Below are positions 7,141-12,182 of a stretch of DNA of 13,295 nt, in pieces. The stretch is from an uncultured Collinsella sp. GTDB lineage: Bacteria; Actinomycetota; Coriobacteriia; Coriobacteriales; Coriobacteriaceae. The notes beneath the pieces are model-generated. The model saw nothing but the letters and a program-made list of their open reading frames with translations. It did not search any database and was not told the DNA's origin. The position numbers were made by a program, and so were the translations under genes. How positions within the stretch are numbered: position 1 is the first letter of the stretch; every line of letters begins with the position of its first letter. The stretch lies in contig USCJ01000021.1 of NCBI GenBank assembly GCA_900553215.1, positions 1 through 13,295 of the forward strand. Reading direction: 5' to 3'.

Positions 7141-7205
7141 AAACCGTCACAACATTCGACGCTTTTCCTCGTTTTCGAGATTTTCATCGAATGTTGTGAC
7201 GATTT
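7141..7205 (-). repeat. 65-nt long-hairpin repeat, copy 2 (3' of fusion gene)
   Basis: Identical to 2061-2125 except at 7146 and 7202, both in the outer stem. The hairpin has about 18-19 pairs, an inner CTCG-TTTT-CGAG loop hairpin, and U5 after the stem on the minus strand (complement of the A run ending at 7143). It probably gives a second termination point for the fusion gene, upstream of the terminator at 7042-7072. Confidence 0.8.
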
Positions 7206-7207
7206 GG

Positions 7208-7239
7208 ATGTGGCAAAGGGACTGTCTTTTGTTTCACAT
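7208..7239 (-). repeat. REP-like hairpin overlapping the fusion-gene stop, copy 2
   Basis: Diverged copy of 2146-2176 sharing ATGTG, CAAAGGGACTGTC and TCACAT. It is separated from the 65-nt hairpin by only two bases, against twenty in copy 1. The final ATG codon (7237-7239) and TGA stop (7234-7236) of the fusion gene lie in its arm, exactly as for the MerR gene. The stem is imperfect because of changes near 7212 and 7231-7233. Confidence 0.6.
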
Positions 7240-8181
7240 AGCGAGATCCGTACGGATGGATGGGTCGCTGAGGGCCTCGCGAAGCCAGGGGGCCAGCTGC
7301 TCGGGGTGACCTTGCAGGTAGCCTTTGAGCTCGGACGGAGCCACGCGGCGCACTTCCGAGATCTCCTCTTGGTTGATATGCAGCTCGCCCGGCTCAACAT
7401 GGGCTGCGAACACCTCGCACCATTCGCACTCGCAGCGGCCGTCGCCATGGTCCTCGCGGTACACCACGTGACCGAGGTGCTTGAGCTGATCGGGCCCGCG
7501 CGTAACGCCAAGCTCTTCGTTGATGCGACGCGCCGTGGCGGCGGCAACGTCTTCCCCGGGGAGCGGATGGCCGGCGCAGCTGTCGGCCAGCACCCCGCCC
7601 CACAGGCGCTTGAGCGGACTGCGACGGCAGAGCAGCAGGCGCGCGCCCTCGCCCCACCCCTCGACCAGAAGCGTCAGAAATGCCTGGTGCAGGACGCCCT
7701 CCCCCGTATGGGCTTCGATGCGATCGACGGGGCCAAGCGCCTCGCCGGTCGCGGCATCGACCGCCACGACCTCGGCACCCGCGCCGCCCTCATCCCAGCC
7801 GGCGCGCAGAATGCGGGCGGCAGCTTCCTCGAGCGCGGCGATGAGCTCCTTGGTGGTATCGAGCACGCGCTGCAGGTCATCCGTGCTCGCCTGCTCGACA
7901 TGAAAACCTGTGCTTGCAACTACCGGCACACTAAAGCACGTGGCCAGCGCCGCCGCGATATCGTGCGCCGGGATCTCGTCTCGATGGCACGGAACGGCCA
8001 GGATGCTCACCGTCGCCGTACGGCCGGGCTCGGGACGCGGAATGGCCTGTGCCGTGGCGCCCAGGTGCGCAAACTCCGGCGAGCAGGCGTACACCGCCAT
8101 GCCTCGCGGCGTCACCGTCAACTGGGCCTCGAGCGCAAACTTGCCCTCGCCCACTACAACCTTTGTCGTGTGCATACCCAT
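7234..8181 (-). CDS. LpdD-like D subunit fused to IPP-isomerase-like Nudix domain
   Basis: The 315-aa product starts at the ATG at 8181, five bases after AGGAG (a second ATG at 8175 is possible). Residues 5-120 resemble the D subunit of UbiD decarboxylases (LpdD, prenylated-flavin chaperone type): KVVVGEGKF (7-15), AHLGATAQAIPRP (38-50), ATVSILAVPCHRDEI (56-70), VVASTGFHVEQAS (87-99). Residues 137-305 match type-1 isopentenyl-diphosphate isomerase. His158, His165, His205, Glu251 and Glu253 line up with the E. coli metal ligands H25, H32, H69, E114 and E116. A Nudix-like helix carries ARRINEELGV (217-226). The position of catalytic Cys67 is Ala203 (SCAGHP), with a cysteine one residue earlier. 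No separate D subunit is encoded in the window, so this N-terminus probably fills that role. The Nudix half may hydrolyse or isomerise prenyl diphosphate to supply UbiX (inference). Alternatively it is a different Nudix hydrolase; the D-domain call rests on remembered family motifs. Confidence 0.72.
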   Translation of the reverse strand: MGMHTTKVVVGEGKFALEAQLTVTPRGMAVYACSPEFAHLGATAQAIPRPEPGRTATVSILAVPCHRDEIPAHDIAAALATCFSVPVVASTGFHVEQASTDDLQRVLDTTKELIAALEEAAARILRAGWDEGGAGAEVVAVDAATGEALGPVDRIEAHTGEGVLHQAFLTLLVEGWGEGARLLLCRRSPLKRLWGGVLADSCAGHPLPGEDVAAATARRINEELGVTRGPDQLKHLGHVVYREDHGDGRCECEWCEVFAAHVEPGELHINQEEISEVRRVAPSELKGYLQGHPEQLAPWLREALSDPSIRTDLAM

Positions 8182-8215
8182 GGGATCTCCTGTCGCCCGC
8201 AATGTACCTGAGACC

Positions 8216-8246
8216 ATCTTCGCCTGTATTGCGACTATACAGGCAA
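8216..8246 (-). promoter_or_regulatory. Promoter/operator of the fusion gene with shared 19-bp dyad
   Basis: CTGTATTG-CGA-CTATACAG at 8224-8242 is a dyad with 7/8 complementary arms, flanked by GC and GC to give outer arms GCCTGTA/TACAGGC (8222-8228, 8238-8244). The plus-strand sequence is 16/19 identical to the minus-strand dyad at 7099-7081. On the minus strand TTGCCT (8246-8241) overlaps it just as TTGACT does at the permease; a 19-bp spacer then gives GAAGAT (8221-8216). An alternative reading is TTGTCG (8262-8257), 17 bp, TATAGT (8239-8234), which would place the dyad over the -10 as for a repressor. The site may also influence the divergent MFS gene. Confidence 0.6.
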
Positions 8247-8251
8247 GCGCA

Positions 8252-8284
8252 GCCTGCGACAAAGGAGGCAGGCACCTGACACAT
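8252..8284. repeat. REP-like remnant in the divergent intergenic region
   Basis: GCCTGC (8252-8257) and GCAGGC (8268-8273) are inverted, and the flanks read GACAAAGGAGG and CACCTGACAC, resembling the arms of the REP-like hairpins at 2146-2176 and 7208-7239. Folding is poor, so it is probably a decayed copy. Confidence 0.35.
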
Positions 8285-8299
8285 TCTGTTAGAGTTGCA

Positions 8300-8312
8300 G
8301 GGATTGAATCCC
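8300..8312. promoter_or_regulatory. 13-bp palindrome GGGATTGAATCCC upstream of MFS gene
   Basis: Perfect six-base arms around a single G lie 30 nt before the MFS start. The size fits a small operator or a 5' UTR hairpin. No clear -35/-10 pair is seen beside it, so the MFS promoter is unresolved. Confidence 0.3.
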
Positions 8313-8342
8313 GCTTATTCATGCGACATTGGAGTGACAACC

Positions 8343-9569
8343 TTGACCGCCGCAACCACGCCTAAAAGTAAGTCAACCGCCGCCGCGCTCTCCCCCGCGC
8401 GCACCAGGCTCTGCCTGGCGCTGCTCGTGCTGCTGGGATTCTCGCTCGGCTGCTCCGAGTTCGTGGTCATCGGCATCGAAAGTGACTTGGCGACGGAACT
8501 CGGCATATCGCTTGCCGCTGCGGGCCAGCTCATCAGCGTTTTTGCACTGGTCTACGCCATCGCGACGCCGGTGCTTGCGCTCAGCACGGGGCGCTTCCGT
8601 CGTTACCAGCTGCTCGTGTGCTACAGCATTATCTTTGTGCTCGGCAATCTGGTCATGGCGTTGGCGCCCAACTTCCAGGTACTGTTTATCTCGCGCATTG
8701 TCCTGGGATCCGTCTCGGGCGCCGTGGGCGTGACGTACATCCCCGAGCTGCTGTCCCCGCAGCAAACTTCGCTTGCCATCTCGGTCGTGTACGGCGCGTT
8801 TTCCGTGGCGATGGTCTTTGTGACCTCGATTGGCAAGTTTGTGGCCGACACGCTCGACTGGCACGTGGCCATGTACGGTACGCTGACCTTTGCCGTTTTG
8901 ATCTGCGGAGCGCTCGTGGCGTTTATGCCGCGCGCCGGACAGACCGACGAACCCGCTACCTTCCGCGAGCAGGCGAGTCTGCTACGCGAACCGAGCATCA
9001 TCACCGGCATGCTCATCTTTTTGTTTGGCGTGGGATCGGTCTATGTGTTCTACGGCTACGTGACGCCTTATCTTGAGCAGGTGCTGGGCATGGGCACTGT
9101 TCAGGCGAGCACCACGCTTATGGCCTACGGCGTGTTCTGCCTGGTCTCGAACATCTTGGGCGGATGGATCGACGCGCGCTTTGGCATGAAGGCGCTGCTT
9201 GTGACGTTTGTGCTGCAAGCTGCGGCGTTACTCGGGCTGTTTGCCGTGGGCGACACCATGCCGCTCGCGCTGGTCTTTGTCTTTAGCCTAGCGCTGCTCA
9301 TGTACCTGTTCTCGGTGTCATGCATCACGCACTTTATGGACGTGGCGCGCAGCCGCCATCCCAAATCGATGGTACTCGCGAGCTCGGTAGAACCCATGGC
9401 GTTTAACGTCGGCATTTCGTTTGGCACCGCAGTGGGCGGCGCCGTGGTGAGCAGCGTTGGCATTGCCTACGTTGGCGCGGTTGGTGCCGCGTTCTCGCTT
9501 GTGGCCTGGGCGCTTACGCTGGTGACGATTAAGTTGGCTCGCTGGGAGCGCAAGCGGGCGAGAGCGTAA
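8343..9569 (+). CDS. MFS exporter, DHA1-type (AraJ/YdhP-like)
   Basis: The 408-aa product starts at the TTG at 8343, eight bases after GGAG (8331-8334). An in-frame GTG at 8334 overlaps that site, and upstream starts lack one. It has twelve predicted membrane helices from about residue 23 on: GFSLGCSEFVVIGI (32-45) in helix 1, which is typical of DHA1 sugar/drug efflux proteins, a motif-A-like STGRFRRYQLL (81-91), and a central cytoplasmic loop around AGQTDEPATFREQ. These proton antiporters export sugars, drugs or metabolites, and the substrate cannot be read. It is divergent from the fusion gene across 161 nt carrying the shared dyad, so export of a phenolic product is conceivable but unproven. 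The phosphatase gene follows after 51 nt and is probably co-transcribed. Confidence 0.85.
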   Translation: MTAATTPKSKSTAAALSPARTRLCLALLVLLGFSLGCSEFVVIGIESDLATELGISLAAAGQLISVFALVYAIATPVLALSTGRFRRYQLLVCYSIIFVLGNLVMALAPNFQVLFISRIVLGSVSGAVGVTYIPELLSPQQTSLAISVVYGAFSVAMVFVTSIGKFVADTLDWHVAMYGTLTFAVLICGALVAFMPRAGQTDEPATFREQASLLREPSIITGMLIFLFGVGSVYVFYGYVTPYLEQVLGMGTVQASTTLMAYGVFCLVSNILGGWIDARFGMKALLVTFVLQAAALLGLFAVGDTMPLALVFVFSLALLMYLFSVSCITHFMDVARSRHPKSMVLASSVEPMAFNVGISFGTAVGGAVVSSVGIAYVGAVGAAFSLVAWALTLVTIKLARWERKRARA

Positions 9570-9620
9570 GCGCAGATGCGATACTCGAGCTCGATGATGG
9601 CGATCGAAAGGAAACCGCAT

Positions 9621-10067
9621 ATGCAACGCGTACTGTTTATCTGTCATGGGAATATCTGCCGCTCGACGATGGCTGAGTCGGTGTTTACCGAGCTCGTGCG
9701 CCGCGCTGGGCGCGAGGCGGAGTTTGTCATCGATTCCGCAGCGACCTCAACTGAGGAGATCGGCAACCCGCCGCATCATGGCACGGTCGCCAAGCTGCGC
9801 GAAGTCGGGATTCCCGTCGTTGCGCACCGTGCCCGCCAGGTGCGTCGAGCAGAGTATGGCAACTGGGACCACATTGTCTATATGGATGCTGAGAACGCGC
9901 GTGGCCTGCGTCGCATCTTTGGCGACGACCCCGACGGCAAGATTACGCGCTTGCTCGATTGGACCGGGCGCCCCGGCGACGTGGCCGATCCCTGGTACAC
10001 CGGCAATTTCGATGCCACCTACCGCGACGTGCTCGCCGGTTGCGCCGCTATGCTCGAGCAGCTGTAG
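9621..10067 (+). CDS. Low-molecular-weight protein tyrosine phosphatase
   Basis: The 148-aa product starts at the ATG at 9621 after AAAGGAAA. The P-loop VLFICHGNICRS (4-15) has the C-x5-R signature with Cys8 as nucleophile and Arg14 binding phosphate. The general acid is Asp123 in DPWY (123-126), and Asn11, Ser15 and the length are all typical. The family dephosphorylates tyrosine residues in the cytoplasm; some members act on exopolysaccharide kinases or arginine phosphate. No kinase is near. It sits 51 nt after the MFS gene and converges on the TIGR04076-like gene, with a large inverted repeat between them. Confidence 0.95.
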   Translation: MQRVLFICHGNICRSTMAESVFTELVRRAGREAEFVIDSAATSTEEIGNPPHHGTVAKLREVGIPVVAHRARQVRRAEYGNWDHIVYMDAENARGLRRIFGDDPDGKITRLLDWTGRPGDVADPWYTGNFDATYRDVLAGCAAMLEQL

Positions 10068-10104
10068 GAAAGCGAGGTCGCAGGCCACGCCTTCGGCGCG
10101 AAAC

Positions 10105-10198
10105 GAGCGTGGATAATCTCCCGCATGAAAAATGAGCGTGGATTTTCTCCCACTTTGAGCATTCAAGTGCGCTCTAAACGGGAGAAAATCCACGCTCA
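10105..10198. repeat. Perfect 19-bp inverted repeat plus a half-copy, between convergent genes
   Basis: TGAGCGTGGATTTTCTCCC (10133-10151) is repeated exactly inverted at 10180-10198, with a 28-nt loop that can fold further through TTTGAGC and GCTC(T)AAA. A third, direct half-copy at 10105-10122 differs by AA for TT (GAGCGTGGATAATCTCCC). The right arm ends one base from the stop codon of the minus-strand TIGR04076-like gene. There is no classic U tract outside the stem, so it may be a bidirectional factor-dependent terminator or a mobile palindromic element. Confidence 0.8.
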
Positions 10199-10199
10199 C

Positions 10200-10532
10200 C
10201 TATTCGTCGACGATCTCGGCAAGCCAGACGTTCAGCGTATCAATCTCGGGGCAGCAGAACTTTGCCGTACCGGGCTCGTTACCGGGCACGGTTCCGCCAT
10301 AGCGCAGGATATCGATATAGGGAAAGCCCACATGGCAGGCCATGGCGCACATCTTGCCGCGGTCGCGATCGAAATTAAAGACGTCGCCCGGCTTGTGACC
10401 ATGATGGCAGCGGCACGTCCCCAGCTGGTCCACACAGCTAATGCGAATGCGCGGACGCTTGCCACGCGGGGCGCCGAGCGGCTTGTTCTCGTCGGCGAAT
10501 CCGTCGGCACCGCCCTCGCCGGCGTTACTCAT
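10200..10532 (-). CDS. TIGR04076-like small cysteine-rich protein
   Basis: The 110-aa product starts at the ATG at 10532, which overlaps the end of the upstream kinase gene by eight bases (ATGAGTAA). Its own ribosome site is weak, so translational coupling is likely. A disordered N-terminus of about 26 residues precedes the core. GTCRCHHGHKPGDVF (38-52), MCAMACHVGFPYIDILRYGG (61-80) and KFCCPEIDTLNV (91-102) match the pattern of the TIGR04076 family (C-x-x-GHKVGD-like, PYI-LRYGG, CCP). Cysteines 33, 40, 42, 62, 66, 93 and 94 could bind metal, but the function of the family is unknown to me. The gene ends against the large inverted repeat. Confidence 0.8.
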   Translation of the reverse strand: MSNAGEGGADGFADENKPLGAPRGKRPRIRISCVDQLGTCRCHHGHKPGDVFNFDRDRGKMCAMACHVGFPYIDILRYGGTVPGNEPGTAKFCCPEIDTLNVWLAEIVDE

Positions 10533-11349
10533 GGTCAATCACATCCAGGCAGGCCTCGATGGGAAGGCCGGCCGACTTGTCCTCTTGGTCGGCATTGCGC
10601 TCGATAAGCTCGGCCACCACACGCATGGCATCGGACGTCGCGCGCTGCAGACTCCAGCCCGCCATAACGCGGCCGACGAGCACCGCCGAGAACGTGTCGC
10701 CCGTGCCCGGGAAATAGACCGGAATGAGCTCAAAGGGAATCGTGAAGTACTCCCCCGCTACATGGTCGTAACCGATAACCGCGTTCGTGCCATTGACCAC
10801 GGCGCTCGTAATGACCACCGACTTGGCACCCAACTCGCGCACGGCGTCCACAAGGGCGCGGGCCTCATCGGGCGTGATCTGCTCTGCAATAGGCGTATCG
10901 GCGAGCAGACAGGCCTCGGTGTAGTTGGGCACCGCGTAGTCTGCGCACTCCAGCAGGTGCCGCATGAGGCCAATCGTGGACTCGGGCACGCCGGCATAGA
11001 GCTTGCCGTTGTCACCCATGATGGGATCGACGAACACCTTGGTGCCCTTTTGCGCACGGCGGTGGCAAAAGTCCGAGATGATGCGCGTCTCTTCCTCGGT
11101 CACGATAAAGCCGGTCGAGATGGCGTCGAACTCAAAGCCGAGCTCCTCCCAGATAGCGAGGCTTTGGCGCACGTACTCGGTGGTGTCGTGGATGTAGAAC
11201 TTGGGGTAGTTGAGCGTGTCGGAAACGAGCGCCGTCGGCAAGTTATGGATACGGTAGCCCATGTGCGACAGTACCGGCAGCATGGCGGAAAGCGCGACCT
11301 TGCCGTAGCCGCACATATCGTTGATCAGCAGCAGCTGAGTGTTCTTCAT
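10525..11349 (-). CDS. Pyridoxamine/pyridoxine kinase-like (PfkB superfamily)
   Basis: The 274-aa product starts at the ATG at 11349, seven bases after AAGGGAG. It belongs to the ribokinase/PdxY-type group: LINDMCGYGKVAL (8-20), near residues 40-50 the ALVSDTLNYP segment where PdxK/PdxY bind substrate, DPIMGDNGKLY (108-118), PNYTEACLL (141-149), and the anion-hole motif PGTGDTFSAVL (214-224) with catalytic base Asp218. It would phosphorylate pyridoxal-type vitamers with ATP, feeding PLP salvage. Hydroxymethylpyrimidine is a possible alternative substrate. It is coupled to the TIGR04076-like gene by overlap and divergent from marR across 326 nt. No clear promoter was found in its GC-rich leader. 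Confidence 0.85.
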   Translation of the reverse strand: MKNTQLLLINDMCGYGKVALSAMLPVLSHMGYRIHNLPTALVSDTLNYPKFYIHDTTEYVRQSLAIWEELGFEFDAISTGFIVTEEETRIISDFCHRRAQKGTKVFVDPIMGDNGKLYAGVPESTIGLMRHLLECADYAVPNYTEACLLADTPIAEQITPDEARALVDAVRELGAKSVVITSAVVNGTNAVIGYDHVAGEYFTIPFELIPVYFPGTGDTFSAVLVGRVMAGWSLQRATSDAMRVVAELIERNADQEDKSAGLPIEACLDVIDHE

Positions 11350-11490
11350 GAGGGTCTCCCTTGTTTCGGGCGCGGCGCGGCAGCGCCACAGTGCGACTAA
11401 GTGTAGCGCAGGGGACGTTGTGAACGGGCGCTGGCACCGCAGAGGACGAATTGTTGCGGAAAGGTTACGGGAAGGAGGAAGTTAGTCGTT

Positions 11491-11567
11491 GGGGACGTTC
11501 TTAAATGACTAGTCGACACAAGGAGTGTCCCCAAATGCCGGCACATAAGGAACGTCCCTAAGTGCCG
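11491..11567. repeat. Two REP-like hairpins in the pdx kinase-marR intergenic region
   Basis: The intergenic stretch 11350-11675 carries no gene. GGGGAC (11491-11496) pairs with GTCCCC (11527-11532) around a loop holding GACTAGTC. CGGCAC (11539-11544) pairs with GTGCCG (11562-11567) around a segment holding GGAACGTCCC. Both carry the GGGACGTTC/GGAACGTCC core seen in REP-like repeats, and GGGGACGTT occurs again at 11412. From 11350 to 11490 I see nothing else supportable. Confidence 0.5.
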
Positions 11568-11591
11568 CTCGAACATAATAAGTTTGGTACC

Positions 11592-11654
11592 TTGACAATT
11601 AATCTATGCGCTCCTAAATTAGTTAGGCACAAAACAATTCCTCTACCTAACTAA
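11592..11654 (+). promoter_or_regulatory. marR promoter with overlapping operator dyads
   Basis: TTGACA (11592-11597, perfect -35), a 17-bp spacer and TAAATT (11615-11620, 4/6) form a good sigma-70-type promoter. CCTAA-ATTAG-TTAGG (11613-11627) is a dyad lying exactly over the -10. TTAGTTAGG (11619-11627) is also repeated inverted as CCTAACTAA at 11646-11654, just before the ribosome site. MarR proteins bind such AT-rich dyads, so autorepression is the simplest reading. Confidence 0.75.
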
Positions 11655-11675
11655 AGAAAGGAGCGGCACTAATTC

Positions 11676-12182
11676 ATGTGCGATGAACCTCTTAGCCTTT
11701 GTTCGCACGAGCCCGGCGGCGACCCGTCACAGCCGGCGGATGTACCCGAAGCGGTCAGCGCCGAAGACAAACTCGCCAAGCGCATCCTGAGTGGCCTGGG
11801 CTTTTGCGGCCATTACATGCACTTTCATGGCGGAGGCGTATCCGGCAAGGCGCCCATCATCTGCCTGCTGGCCAAGCAACCCGGCGGCGAGATGTCGCAG
11901 CAGGAGCTCGGCATGCACTTTGACCTCAAGCCGGGATCGCTTTCCGAGATCCTGTCCAAGCTCGAGCTCAACGGCCTCATCGAGCGCAGCCGTAACCCCA
12001 AGGATCGACGGCAACTCACCATTCGCCTGACCGAAACCGGCCGGGAAAACGCCCGCATCGACCAGGCGGCCCGCATTCGCTTTAGAGAGCAGGCCTTTAG
12101 CGCGCTCACCCACGACGAGCGCGAGGACCTCGCCGAAATGCTCGATAAAATCCGCGTAACCTGGGAGGAACTGGATGATTAA
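11676..12182 (+). CDS. MarR-family transcriptional regulator
   Basis: The 168-aa product starts at the ATG at 11676, after AAAGGAG with a rather long 12-nt spacing. Residues 1-30 are a polar extension. The winged helix-turn-helix covers about 58-122: SQQELGMHFDLKPGSLSEIL (74-93) holds the recognition helix and NPKDRRQLTIRLTETG (107-122) the wing with the usual DRR motif. Terminal helices 33-55 and 125-165 should dimerise. Such repressors release DNA on binding small lipophilic compounds and often control multidrug exporters. Its stop overlaps the start of the ABC exporter gene by eight bases, and dyads cover its own promoter, so it probably regulates itself and the exporter. Confidence 0.92.
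   Translation: MCDEPLSLCSHEPGGDPSQPADVPEAVSAEDKLAKRILSGLGFCGHYMHFHGGGVSGKAPIICLLAKQPGGEMSQQELGMHFDLKPGSLSEILSKLELNGLIERSRNPKDRRQLTIRLTETGRENARIDQAARIRFREQAFSALTHDEREDLAEMLDKIRVTWEELDD

Noticed and set aside
2061..7239. CRISPR array
   Set aside because: Repeats occur only twice, five kilobases apart, each at a gene end; there are no regular spacers.
5297..7309. Plus-strand open frame of 670 codons opposite lpdC and the permease
   Set aside because: It runs antisense to two well-supported genes, is rich in His/Asp/Glu/Arg as expected from the reverse of membrane-protein codons in GC-rich DNA, lacks a ribosome site and crosses the terminator and repeats.
7234..7770. Calling the C-terminal half an active isopentenyl-diphosphate isomerase
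   Set aside because: All metal ligands are kept, but the catalytic cysteine position is alanine, so isomerase activity should not be assumed.
8295..8320. Possible tRNA fragment around GGGATTGAATCCC
   Set aside because: It resembles a T-arm only in passing; no acceptor stem, anticodon arm or CCA end is nearby.
8182..8355. N-terminal extension of the fusion protein by 58 residues
   Set aside because: It would cover the promoter, dyad and MFS start. The ATG at 8181 has a good ribosome site and begins the conserved domain.
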